A stretch of 64,000 bases of DNA, taken from Pedobacter mucosus (GTDB lineage Bacteria > Bacteroidota > Bacteroidia > Sphingobacteriales > Sphingobacteriaceae). Shown in pieces: positions 1 through 8,452 of the stretch. Every line of letters starts with the position of its first letter. Within the stretch, counting starts at the first letter, position 1. The notes beneath the pieces are model-generated. The model was not told the origin of the DNA. It did not search any database and worked only from the letters and a program-made list of their open reading frames with translations. Location: positions 3,782,001 to 3,846,000 of the forward strand of contig NZ_CP087585.1 of NCBI RefSeq assembly GCF_022200785.1, in the 5' to 3' direction. Made by a program: the position numbers and the translations under genes.

Positions 1-1787
1 CTTGAATTAACATTAGCTCCTGCGGCAACGTAAGATCCAAATGCACCATTTACAGATACAAAATCAAAAACCCCATCCGGCCTTCGTTCATTTTGCTGAT
101 TTAATCGATCAAATTCCGTTAAGGCTATCCATTGCCTGTTCGCCGTATTCTGCCCTTCAGTCATCACCGGACTTTCAACTCCGGTTTCATTATCAATCCT
201 AAAAACATCCAACTTAAAATTAACATTGCTAATTTGATAGCCGCCAATAGAATAAATGTTTTTCATCATTAAATCCCAAGTTGGCAATGCTATTTTCGTT
301 GTTTCATTTTTCAACAATTTCGCATAAAGAACCTTCGGATTATTAGGATCAAAAGAAATATCTGTCGAAAATTCCCCCACCTGATATTCTACTCCATTAT
401 AAGTATAGCGGTAGGCAACAGCTAAAACCTCATCGGCATTTAGCGGATTGTTTAAGGAAACATAGCCCAATTGGGGCTGAAAAGTAAATTCACGTTCGGT
501 TAATTTCCTTGCATAGGTAAGTTTTGCAAAATTATCTGTCCCACCATTAGATTGGAAAAACGATATGATATCATTCGAATTGGTTAGTCGCGAACCTGCC
601 GGAAGCCTTGCTAATAAATTATTAGATTGCTGAGGAAATCCCGTTGCAGTTGTTCCTGCTGGTAAACCAGAAGTGCCCGGACTAAATAAAGCGGTGTTAA
701 AGGGCTGATTTTCTCCAAGATCTAAAAAACCGATTACATCTCGTGAATCGGTTGTGCTTCCAGATTTATTCGTTATCCAAACTTCGATTTTTGTAATCTG
801 GATTGGCGAAGTTATAATAGGTGCGTTTGCGAGGTTTTTGTTATAGGTATTTCTAAAATATTGAGATAAAAAATAATGCCTATTTACCTCGTAACTATCT
901 GCGCTAATACTAAAAGTATTTTGCTGAGCGCCATTTGTTATTCTAATTTCTCTTGATTCTGACTTCTGTTGAGTATAAACACTGGTTACATTTAATTTAC
1001 CAAACTTAAGCTGTGTTTTTAAACCAAAAAGTGCCTGCGTACCTGTAATTAACGAAGTATTTAAAGGCATACTCACATTACCAGCTTCAATTTTCTGGAT
1101 AATTTCATCCTTTCCGCCAGTATAATCAAGCTTAATTTGATTCTCAAAATCAAACTGCGCTTCTGTATTATAATTTGTTTTGATTTTTAACTTCGTACCA
1201 ATATTCCCGACAAGATCCATCTGGATTCTTTGGTTAAAATCAAAATTGGTTTGTACCCTTTGTGCTTCGTTAAAAAGCGGATTTTCATTTTTATTTACTC
1301 TACCTAAAAAAGTAAGCTCTGCTTCTCCCCTTGGTTGAATATCAATGGTTGTACCTCCAAATAATTTTTCGAAAGATTTACTGTTTACTTGTATTTGAGG
1401 AATAATTCCGGTACTTCTGAAATCACTTACTTCAGTATTTGAAATACTACGCCAGTTACCGCGTTTTAGTTCACTGTTAACTAAACGTTGATACTGATCA
1501 ATTGTTAAATACTGTGTTTGAAGTACATACTTATCTCCAATTAATTCTTTAACAACATATCTTTTATTTACGGCATCGTATTCTACAACTCTTTTTAAAT
1601 TACTTGGAGCAGGAGAAAATGGATTGGAATTTCCGTTAATACCTAATCGTTGCTTCTCATTTAAACTGAAGTTATTTTTGGACGTAGCCGTATCTGCCTT
1701 ACCTATAACGACTTGTGAGAAGGAGTTTTGATAAGAAAATATAAAAAATAAAACAAATACAGATAGTAAAGTAGAGGTTTTCTTCAA
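1..1787 (-). CDS. sprA: SprA, type IX secretion / gliding outer-membrane protein (N-terminal part, cut by window edge)
   Basis: The frame is open without a stop from 1787 to the window edge, giving about 595 codons of the N-terminus of a protein that in this family is well over 2,000 residues. It begins at a TTG codon 13 nt after the ruvA stop, with no ATG nearby. The first residues (MKKTSTLLSVFVLFFIFSYQ...) are a Sec signal peptide ending near FSQ. The mature part has the beta-rich style of SprA, with stretches such as RGEAELTFLGRVNKNENPLF and FDFNQRIQMDLVGNIGTKLK. SprA forms the large outer-membrane translocon pore of the type IX secretion system and is required for gliding in Flavobacterium. 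The gene order maeB-ruvA-sprA is common in Bacteroidota and supports the call. The TTG start is inferred. Confidence 0.9.
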   Translation of the reverse strand, partial: MKKTSTLLSVFVLFFIFSYQNSFSQVVIGKADTATSKNNFSLNEKQRLGINGNSNPFSPAPSNLKRVVEYDAVNKRYVVKELIGDKYVLQTQYLTIDQYQRLVNSELKRGNWRSISNTEVSDFRSTGIIPQIQVNSKSFEKLFGGTTIDIQPRGEAELTFLGRVNKNENPLFNEAQRVQTNFDFNQRIQMDLVGNIGTKLKIKTNYNTEAQFDFENQIKLDYTGGKDEIIQKIEAGNVSMPLNTSLITGTQALFGLKTQLKFGKLNVTSVYTQQKSESREIRITNGAQQNTFSISADSYEVNRHYFLSQYFRNTYNKNLANAPIITSPIQITKIEVWITNKSGSTTDSRDVIGFLDLGENQPFNTALFSPGTSGLPAGTTATGFPQQSNNLLARLPAGSRLTNSNDIISFFQSNGGTDNFAKLTYARKLTEREFTFQPQLGYVSLNNPLNADEVLAVAYRYTYNGVEYQVGEFSTDISFDPNNPKVLYAKLLKNETTKIALPTWDLMMKNIYSIGGYQISNVNFKLDVFRIDNETGVESPVMTEGQNTANRQWIALTEFDRLNQQNERRPDGVFDFVSVNGAFGSYVAAGANVNS

Positions 1788-1800
1788 AGGCTGTTTGGAT

Positions 1801-2385
1801 CTATAAATTCTTTAAAGCTTGTTTAATTAACTGCTCTACTGAAAGCGTGCCTTCAGTTACTTTCAAAATTTGATCAATGGTTTTTTCTGCGGTTTGTTTG
1901 GCGAAACCTAGCATCACTAATGCTGATAACGCTTCATCTTTAATAGTATTGTGTTGAGGCATAGAAATTAATGAATCTACCCCTTCTTTTTTTAATTTAT
2001 CCTGCAACTCTAAAACCAGACGTTGTGCCGTTTTAGCACCTAAACCCTTGATTTTCTGTATTAAAGGTAAATCAGCCTTAACAATAGCAGTTTGAATTTC
2101 TATCGGCGTAATAGAAGATAAAATCATCCGGCCGGTGCCCGGGCCAATGCCTGTTACAGAAATTAAATGTAAAAACAAACGGCGTTCGCCTTCTTCGGCG
2201 AACCCGTACATGGTATGCGAATCTTCTTTTACATGTACCCAAGTGTACAATTTACACCTTTCAACATCGGCCAAAGCACTATATGTATTTAAAGAAATGT
2301 TAATATGATACCCTATACCTCCAGTTTCAACCACCACATAGGCTGGGTTTTTGAAAGTTAATTTACCATCAATATAAGCGTACAT
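1801..2385 (-). CDS. ruvA: Holliday junction branch migration protein RuvA
   Basis: RuvA (194 aa) binds four-way junctions as a tetramer and loads the RuvB helicase for branch migration in recombinational repair. The three-domain layout is visible: an N-terminal OB fold (about 1-62, starting MYAYIDGKLTFKNPAYVVVE), two helix-hairpin-helix motifs (LISVTGIGPGTGRMIL near 75-90 and IKGLGAKTAQRLVLEL near 112-127), and a C-terminal RuvB-contacting domain (about 147-194). Length is normal for the family. It lies 8 nt downstream of maeB and 13 nt upstream of sprA, so the three are probably co-transcribed. ruvB and ruvC are not in the window. Confidence 0.96.
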   Translation of the reverse strand: MYAYIDGKLTFKNPAYVVVETGGIGYHINISLNTYSALADVERCKLYTWVHVKEDSHTMYGFAEEGERRLFLHLISVTGIGPGTGRMILSSITPIEIQTAIVKADLPLIQKIKGLGAKTAQRLVLELQDKLKKEGVDSLISMPQHNTIKDEALSALVMLGFAKQTAEKTIDQILKVTEGTLSVEQLIKQALKNL

Positions 2386-2393
2386 ATTTTAAT

Positions 2394-4709
2394 TTACTTT
2401 TTAATTGCCTTCTCAAATATACCTTTTCGTTTGGATGTAGCGATTTCTTCTTTTGCTTGAACGTCTACAACGGCAATTGTTACCATATTCACGATTTCTC
2501 GAACAGAGCTTCCTAATTGAACAATATGTACAGGTTTATTTAAACCTAACAATATTGGCCCAACAGCTTCAGCTCCACCTAATTCCTGTAAAAGTTTGTA
2601 AGCAATATTACCGGATTCTAAGTTAGGAAAAATTAAAGTATTCGCAGGTGCATCTGCTAAAGTGCTAAAAGGAAAATTTTCTTTAAGTAATTCATTATTA
2701 ATGGCAAAATTCCCTTGTATTTCGCCATCAACGATAACTTCAGGATGATTTTTATGCAAAAGCTTAGCAGTTTCTCTAACTTTATTTGGCGTTACTCCAT
2801 CATTTGACCCAAAATTGGAGTACGATAATAGCGCAATTCGAGGTTTTATGTTAAACTGTTTAACAGATTTATCAACTAATAAAGTGATATCAACTAATTC
2901 TTCGGCCGTTGGATCAACGTTTACAGTAGTATCGCCAAAAAAAACAGGCCCTTTTTTAGTCATCATCATGTACATACCAGCAACACGTTTTACGCCTGGT
3001 TCTACGCCAATAACATGTAGCGCTGGCTTAATCGTTGATCCATAGTCTTTTGTTAAACCAGAAATCATTGCATCAGCTTCACCAAATTCTACCATCGATG
3101 CACCGTAATAATTACGATCTCTAAGTAATTTTGTCGCATCCGCTAAAGAAACACCTTTTCGCTGGCGTTTTTTATATAGTGAAGCAGCATATTTCTTAGT
3201 TTTATCGTTTTCTCGCATTTGATCGATAATTTCTACGCCATCAAGTTCTAAACCATGCTCATCAATAATTTTCTGTATTTTTTCTTTATTTCCTAAAAGG
3301 ATAGGAATAGCGATATTATCATCTTTTACAATTTGTGCAGCCTTTAAAATTTTATAATTATCAGCCTCAGCAAACACCACACGCTTCGGATCTGATTTAG
3401 CTTTAATGGTAACAGCACGCATAATCGCGTCATCCAATCCTAATCGTTGTCTAAGTTCTTCGGCATAAGCATCCCAATCTGTAATGATTTTTCGAGCCAC
3501 TCCACTTTCTATCGCCGCCTTTGCAACAGCAGATGAAACTTCCGTAATTAATCTAAAATCAACTGGTTTAGGAATGATATAATCTCTACCGAATTTTAAA
3601 TTTCTTGCATTGTAAGCTAAGTTTACTGCTTCAGGAACCGATCTTTTAGCTAATTCTGCAATCGCTTTAACCGCTGCAATCTTCATTGGTTCATTAATGC
3701 TCGTAGCACGAACGTCTAAAGCGCCGCGGAAAATATATGGAAATCCTAAAACGTTATTTACCTGATTTGGATAATCAGAACGGCCTGTAGCCATAATAAT
3801 ATCCTTACGGGTAGCTATCGCCAGTTCATAAGCAATCTCCGGATTTGGATTTGCCATTGCGAAAACAATAGGATTTTTAGCCATCGAAGTCAACATTTCT
3901 GCCGTAACACAATCTGCAGATGAAAGTCCGATAAAAACATCAGCATCTTTCATGGCCTCTTCAAGTGTGTTTATTTTTCTGCTTGTTGCAAACTCAGCCT
4001 TTATTGCATCAAGTACTTCGCGGTCGTTCCGGATAACGCCAGAACGATCGCACATAATGATATTTTCTTTTTTTGCTCCAAGCGAAACATATAATTTTGT
4101 GCATGAAATTGCTGCTGCACCTGCTCCATTTACTACAATTTTGATTTTATCAAGCTTTTTCTTAACAATTTCGCAAGCGTTAATCAAAGCTGCAGAAGAT
4201 ATAATTGCAGTACCATGTTGGTCATCATGCATTACAGGAATATTCATTTCCTCTTTCAATCTGCGCTCAATCTCAAAGCATTCTGGTGCCTTAATATCTT
4301 CTAAGTTAACCCCACCAAAAGTTGGTTCTAATGCTTTAACAATTTTTACAAAATCATCTACATTTTTAGTGTCTAACTCTAAATCAAACACATCAATATC
4401 AGCGAAGATTTTAAAAAGTAATCCCTTACCTTCCATTACTGGTTTTCCTGCTTCCGGACCAATATCACCTAAACCTAAAACTGCAGTTCCATTACTTATT
4501 ACCGCAACAAGATTTCCTTTAGCAGTATACTTATAAACATCTTCTTTATTTTCAGCAATTTTCAAACATGGCTCTGCAACGCCTGGGGAATACGCTAAAG
4601 TTAAATCTCTTTGTGATGTTGTAGGTTTAGTTGGTACTACTTGTATTTTTCCTGGTCGGCCTTGAGAGTGATAATCAAGTGCATCTTGCTTTCTAGTGGT
4701 CTTACTCAT
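2394..4709 (-). CDS. maeB: NADP-dependent malic enzyme with C-terminal phosphotransacetylase-like domain
   Basis: 771 aa, the usual size of MaeB-type fusions. Residues 1-425 are the malic enzyme, converting malate to pyruvate and CO2 with NADP: SPGVAEPCLKI, the NGTAVLGLGDIGPEAGKPVM signature and the nucleotide-binding VVNGAGAAAISC. Residues about 430-771 form a phosphate acetyl/butyryltransferase-like domain (KRVVFAEADNYKILKAAQIV, then GPILLGLNKPVHIVQLGSS); in MaeB this part is thought to be regulatory, binding acetyl-CoA, rather than catalytic. It is the first gene of the maeB-ruvA-sprA run. A TAnnTTTG box lies 24 nt upstream. Confidence 0.95.
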   Translation of the reverse strand: MSKTTRKQDALDYHSQGRPGKIQVVPTKPTTSQRDLTLAYSPGVAEPCLKIAENKEDVYKYTAKGNLVAVISNGTAVLGLGDIGPEAGKPVMEGKGLLFKIFADIDVFDLELDTKNVDDFVKIVKALEPTFGGVNLEDIKAPECFEIERRLKEEMNIPVMHDDQHGTAIISSAALINACEIVKKKLDKIKIVVNGAGAAAISCTKLYVSLGAKKENIIMCDRSGVIRNDREVLDAIKAEFATSRKINTLEEAMKDADVFIGLSSADCVTAEMLTSMAKNPIVFAMANPNPEIAYELAIATRKDIIMATGRSDYPNQVNNVLGFPYIFRGALDVRATSINEPMKIAAVKAIAELAKRSVPEAVNLAYNARNLKFGRDYIIPKPVDFRLITEVSSAVAKAAIESGVARKIITDWDAYAEELRQRLGLDDAIMRAVTIKAKSDPKRVVFAEADNYKILKAAQIVKDDNIAIPILLGNKEKIQKIIDEHGLELDGVEIIDQMRENDKTKKYAASLYKKRQRKGVSLADATKLLRDRNYYGASMVEFGEADAMISGLTKDYGSTIKPALHVIGVEPGVKRVAGMYMMMTKKGPVFFGDTTVNVDPTAEELVDITLLVDKSVKQFNIKPRIALLSYSNFGSNDGVTPNKVRETAKLLHKNHPEVIVDGEIQGNFAINNELLKENFPFSTLADAPANTLIFPNLESGNIAYKLLQELGGAEAVGPILLGLNKPVHIVQLGSSVREIVNMVTIAVVDVQAKEEIATSKRKGIFEKAIKK

Positions 4710-4732
4710 TACGTAACTTATTAGTGACGCCG

Positions 4733-4740
4733 CAAAGGTA
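4733..4740 (-). promoter_or_regulatory. Bacteroidota-type -7 box upstream of maeB
   Basis: On the minus strand the sequence reads TACCTTTG, an exact TAnnTTTG match, 24 nt before the maeB ATG. At the expected 19-nt spacing the -33 position reads TTTT rather than TTTG. It is identical to the box in two of the rRNA promoters of this window. Confidence 0.55.
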
Positions 4741-4962
4741 CAATTCTTTTATGGAGCAGAAAATAAATATACACTGGAAAAAAAGCTAAAATAGCTTAGC
4801 TGAAATAAATATTGGTAAAGCTAATGAGTGCCAAGATCAAGATAACTCCTTCTTTCTGCTTTATCTTTTTGGTAAATTCATCGTGAAAATAAATTTCTTG
4901 AAAACCAAAAAGGATATCGCTACAATAAGGTTTAAGATGGTAAAATAGTGCTGCTATTTAAA

Positions 4963-6360
4963 TTATCCTTTACTAATTTTCAAAACCATGCCAGGTTGTA
5001 AACCTGCTTTAGCTAGGCGATTGTCTCTTTTAATACTTTGAACGGTCGATCCGTCAAATTTTTCTGCAATTTCTGAAAGCGTATCCCCTAATTTAACTTT
5101 ATAACTTAAATAAGCGGCAGGAGCTTTGAATTGGTGACTAACTTTCGAATAGATTTTTAACTTTTGTCCTGGAACTATGGTCTTTCCCTTCAAACCATTC
5201 CAAACTTTTAAATCTTGTAGTTCTACACCGTACTTAACCGCAACAGAAACTAATGTTTGGCCTACAGTTACTTTATGATACGTTACTGAAGTAGAAGTAA
5301 CTTTAGTTGTTGCTTTTTTTCTTAACTCTCTTACGTCGTCAGTATGCGCCTGAATAATTTGCATATCTGTATCCAGATTAGCATTATTCAAAACATTATA
5401 AACTTCAGCATAATCATTATCTTTTATTTTAGGCATGACTATTCTTTTTGGAAGTCCATCCGTCCCATTCACAATTTTTTTCTTGTAAGATGGATTTAAG
5501 GCAAAAAGTGTAGATTCATCAACGTTTAGTGCTTTGGCAAGCATCGCAAGGGAAACAAATTTACTAGTTTGAACGGTATCGGTTTTTAAGTATAAATTAG
5601 ATACTTGAGCAGTTATTTGATGTTTTGCAGAAAAGTTCATTACATAAACCGCAGCAATAAAAGCAGGCACATAATTCCTAGTTTCCTTTGGTAAAAATTC
5701 TCTAATTACCCAAAAATCCCTGGAGCCAGCTTTTTCAATTGCCCTGGTTACGCTTCCTTTACCACAATTATAGGCTGCAATTGCTAAAAGCCAATCGCCA
5801 AGTTCTTCAAAAGCATCTCTGAAATAAGCAGCAGCTGCATAACTAGCCTGAATTGGATCTTTTCGTTCATCAACAAAATTATCCATTTTTAGTCCGTACG
5901 CTTTGCCCGTACCAAACATAAATTGCCAAATACCTGTTGCACCCACCCTAGAAATAGCATGTGGATTCATTTGTGATTCTACGATAGTTAGGTATTTAAT
6001 TTCCGTTGGAAGTTTATAATCATTTAAAGCCTTATCAAAAATTGGGAAATAATAGGTAGAAAGGCCTATCATTTTACCGAACATATCTTTGCGCTTGGTA
6101 TAAACATCAATATATTGCTGTACAAACTCGTTGTAAGGAAGTGGAATTGTTTTTGATATGGAATCTAACCTAAGCTTGTAGATGTAATTTTGATTCATTA
6201 ACAGCGGGTTTTCTACCAAAATTGGTAAAGCCACCGTGTCTGTATTTATAAAAATATTATTTTGAATCTTGCTGATTGAATCAATTTTAACATTTTGTGC
6301 AAAGGTTGATGTAAATCCGAGTAAAGCGCAAATAGAAGTTAAAAGTAATTTTTTAATCAT
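4963..6360 (-). CDS. Membrane-bound lytic murein transglycosylase, SLT (GH23) plus two LysM domains (MltD-like)
   Basis: 465 aa. A Sec signal peptide ends near FAQ-22. The SLT domain spans roughly 105-235, with the catalytic Glu at 128 (LTIVESQMNPHA), then GATGIWQFMFGTGKAYGL and AIAAYNCGKGSV. Two LysM peptidoglycan-binding repeats close the protein, about 360-406 (VTVGQTLVSVAVKYGV) and 419-465 (VKLGDTLSEIAEKFDG). The enzyme cleaves the MurNAc-GlcNAc bond to a 1,6-anhydro product in the periplasm. It is the last gene of the envC-tatA-tatA-gatA run, 34 nt after gatA. No lipobox is seen, so membrane attachment as in E. coli MltD is not supported. Confidence 0.92.
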   Translation of the reverse strand: MIKKLLLTSICALLGFTSTFAQNVKIDSISKIQNNIFINTDTVALPILVENPLLMNQNYIYKLRLDSISKTIPLPYNEFVQQYIDVYTKRKDMFGKMIGLSTYYFPIFDKALNDYKLPTEIKYLTIVESQMNPHAISRVGATGIWQFMFGTGKAYGLKMDNFVDERKDPIQASYAAAAYFRDAFEELGDWLLAIAAYNCGKGSVTRAIEKAGSRDFWVIREFLPKETRNYVPAFIAAVYVMNFSAKHQITAQVSNLYLKTDTVQTSKFVSLAMLAKALNVDESTLFALNPSYKKKIVNGTDGLPKRIVMPKIKDNDYAEVYNVLNNANLDTDMQIIQAHTDDVRELRKKATTKVTSTSVTYHKVTVGQTLVSVAVKYGVELQDLKVWNGLKGKTIVPGQKLKIYSKVSHQFKAPAAYLSYKVKLGDTLSEIAEKFDGSTVQSIKRDNRLAKAGLQPGMVLKISKG

Positions 6361-6394
6361 GGGCTATTGGTTTTAGCATTACATATGCTACTCG

Positions 6395-7819
6395 CTAATG
6401 CTTATTTAAAAACGATTGAGAAAAAGCTAAAAGCTTATTTTCCTCAAAATGATTGGCTGTAAACTGAATACTTAACGGTAAACCTGCCTCATTATTGCCT
6501 AAAGGTAAAGCTATGGCCGGGTTGCCACTTAACGATGGTAAAACGGTAAAAATGTCTGCCATATACATTACCAATGGGTCTTGTAAATTATCTCCCAATT
6601 TAAATGCAGAAGTTGGCGCTACTGGGGTTAAAATTAAATCGAATTGTTGAAATAAAAGATCCATTTTTTCTTTGATCAACCTGCGTACCTGTTGTGCTTT
6701 CTGGTAATAAGCATCGTAATAACCAGCACTTAAAACGAAGGTTCCTAAAAGAATTCTTCGTTTTACCTCCTCACCAAAACCTTCAGATCTTGATAATTTA
6801 TATAGTTCATTTAAAGATTTTGCTTCCAAATTACGGTGCCCGTAATGAACACCATCATATCGGGATAAATTAGAAGACGCTTCCGCAGCAGTCAAAATAT
6901 AATATGCCGGAACAAGGTAATCTACTAAATCAAAAGAAACGTAGCTTATTGTATGGCCCTTTTGTTTTAAGGCTTCGATTGATTTTAATAATGCCGATTT
7001 AATTTCCGGGTCGAGTGCATCGCTTTCGATGGTTTCTCTTAATACGGCGATATTAAGAGTGGTATTATTGTTTAGATCTTTAGAATAACTAGGAACTTTT
7101 AAAGTCGAAACCGTTGAATCCTGATCGTCATTTCCTGCTAAAATTTCTAAAAGTAAAGCAGCATCTGATACAGAAGAAGTTATCGGACCAACCTGATCGA
7201 AAGATGAGGCATAAGCAATTACGCCATATCTAGAAATACGTCCGTAAGTAGGTTTTAATCCAATCTGACCGCAAAAAGCTGCCGGTTGCCTAACAGAACC
7301 ACCCGTATCCGTACCTAAAGCAGATAAACACATATCAGCCTGAACGGCTACTGCCGAACCACCAGAAGAACCGCCAGGTACCAATTCTGGATTTGCTGCG
7401 TTTTTAACAGCACCAAAATAAGAGGTTTCATTGGATCCTCCCATGGCAAACTCATCACAATTTAAACGCCCAATAATTACAGCGTCTTCTTGTAACAACC
7501 TTTGCACAACGGTAGATGAATATGGAGAAACAAAACCATCGAGCATTTTAGATGATGCCGTTACAATATGATCTTTGTAACAAATATTATCCTTAATGCC
7601 GATAACCATACCGGCAAGTTTACCAGCTGTGCCTGCTTCTATTTTTTGCTGTATCGCCTTTGCCTGAACTTCTGCCGAATAAAAAAACACCTCGTTGAAT
7701 GCATTGAGGTGTTTATTATTATCAATTTGCTTAAAATAATAAGCCAATAAATCTGGCAAAGTCAAAGCTTTTTGCGAAATAAGCGATTGTATCTCCTTAA
7801 CAGAGCTATATTTCTTCAA
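6395..7819 (-). CDS. gatA: Aspartyl/glutamyl-tRNA(Asn/Gln) amidotransferase subunit A
   Basis: 474 aa, normal GatA length. The amidase-signature core is clear: catalytic Lys76 (VIGIKDNI), cis-Ser151 in GGSSGGSAVAV and nucleophile Ser175 in GTDTGGSVRQPA. The 75- and 24-residue spacings match characterised GatA enzymes. GatA releases ammonia from glutamine, which GatB uses to amidate mischarged Glu-tRNA(Gln) or Asp-tRNA(Asn). gatB and gatC are not in the window, as is usual in this phylum where they are scattered. It starts 17 nt after the second tatA gene. Other amidases share the signature, but the C-terminal region (TPVAPTSAFKLGD, MYMADIFTVLPSLSGNPAIA) is GatA-specific. Confidence 0.95.
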   Translation of the reverse strand: MKKYSSVKEIQSLISQKALTLPDLLAYYFKQIDNNKHLNAFNEVFFYSAEVQAKAIQQKIEAGTAGKLAGMVIGIKDNICYKDHIVTASSKMLDGFVSPYSSTVVQRLLQEDAVIIGRLNCDEFAMGGSNETSYFGAVKNAANPELVPGGSSGGSAVAVQADMCLSALGTDTGGSVRQPAAFCGQIGLKPTYGRISRYGVIAYASSFDQVGPITSSVSDAALLLEILAGNDDQDSTVSTLKVPSYSKDLNNNTTLNIAVLRETIESDALDPEIKSALLKSIEALKQKGHTISYVSFDLVDYLVPAYYILTAAEASSNLSRYDGVHYGHRNLEAKSLNELYKLSRSEGFGEEVKRRILLGTFVLSAGYYDAYYQKAQQVRRLIKEKMDLLFQQFDLILTPVAPTSAFKLGDNLQDPLVMYMADIFTVLPSLSGNPAIALPLGNNEAGLPLSIQFTANHFEENKLLAFSQSFLNKH

Positions 7820-7836
7820 AACTAAGATTATTGCAA

Positions 7837-8037
7837 TTAAACGGTCTTATCGCGGTTTGATGGATCTACTTGTTCTCCATCCAATCCATCTTTACCATCT
7901 TTAAATTCTTTTACGCCTTTACCTAAACCACGCATCAGTTCAGGAATTTTTTTACCACCAAATAATAACAATACCACTACCGCAATAATGATAATCTCAG
8001 GTGTTCCAAGCATTGCTGCTATTGTTGTATTTAACAT
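7837..8037 (-). CDS. tatA: Twin-arginine translocase subunit TatA/E (short paralog)
   Basis: 66 aa. There is one N-terminal transmembrane helix ([20 protein letters not shown]), the FGGKKIPEL hinge and an amphipathic helix ([14 protein letters not shown]), which is the TatA/E pattern. The acidic tail is short. TatA oligomers form the conduit for folded, cofactor-bearing proteins across the inner membrane. It lies 11 nt downstream of a longer paralog and 17 nt upstream of gatA. No tatC is visible in the window. Confidence 0.92.
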   Translation of the reverse strand: MLNTTIAAMLGTPEIIIIAVVVLLLFGGKKIPELMRGLGKGVKEFKDGKDGLDGEQVDPSNRDKTV

Positions 8038-8048
8038 AATTTTTTTAT

Positions 8049-8411
8049 TTAAACTTTTTGACTGTCACTTACAATTTTTTCATCGATAGGCGTACTAACA
8101 GAAGGATGAGGAACGTTAGAACCAATTTTTTCATCAACAGGAGTTTGATCTGTTACATGATGAGGTTCAGTATTATTATTAACAACAGTTTGTTCTTCTT
8201 CCTTGTCCAAATCCATAGCATTTATATTTCTATGAATTTCTCGTTTTACACCATCAGAAGCATCCTTGAATTCTCTAATCCCCTTCCCTAATCCTCTTGC
8301 TAACTCGGGCAATTTCTTACCACCAAACAACAAAAGAACCACTACTAAAATGAGTATGATCTCCGATCCACCCATATTTAAAAATTCTAATAACGTGCCT
8401 TGATACATCAC
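8049..8411 (-). CDS. Twin-arginine translocase subunit TatA/B-like (long paralog)
   Basis: 120 aa. The N-terminal half ([38 protein letters not shown]) is nearly the same as the downstream paralog, so the two arose by duplication. The C-terminal 70 residues are acidic and low in complexity, with a repeated PVDEKIGS / PIDEKIVS element. The longer tail recalls TatB, but the hinge is TatA-like. The first ATG is chosen because a TATATTTG promoter box sits only 15 nt upstream, leaving no room for a longer N-terminus. It probably heads or co-heads transcription of tatA-tatA-gatA-transglycosylase. Confidence 0.88.
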   Translation of the reverse strand: MMYQGTLLEFLNMGGSEIILILVVVLLLFGGKKLPELARGLGKGIREFKDASDGVKREIHRNINAMDLDKEEEQTVVNNNTEPHHVTDQTPVDEKIGSNVPHPSVSTPIDEKIVSDSQKV

Positions 8412-8425
8412 TTATTTATTTAATA

Positions 8426-8433
8426 CAAATATA
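8426..8433 (-). promoter_or_regulatory. Candidate -7 box for the tat genes
   Basis: The minus strand reads TATATTTG, an exact TAnnTTTG match, 15 nt before the first tat start codon and inside the 41-nt envC-tat gap. No TTTG is found at the -33 position, so strength is uncertain. Confidence 0.4.
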
Positions 8434-8452
8434 AACATTTAAAATTATCTTC

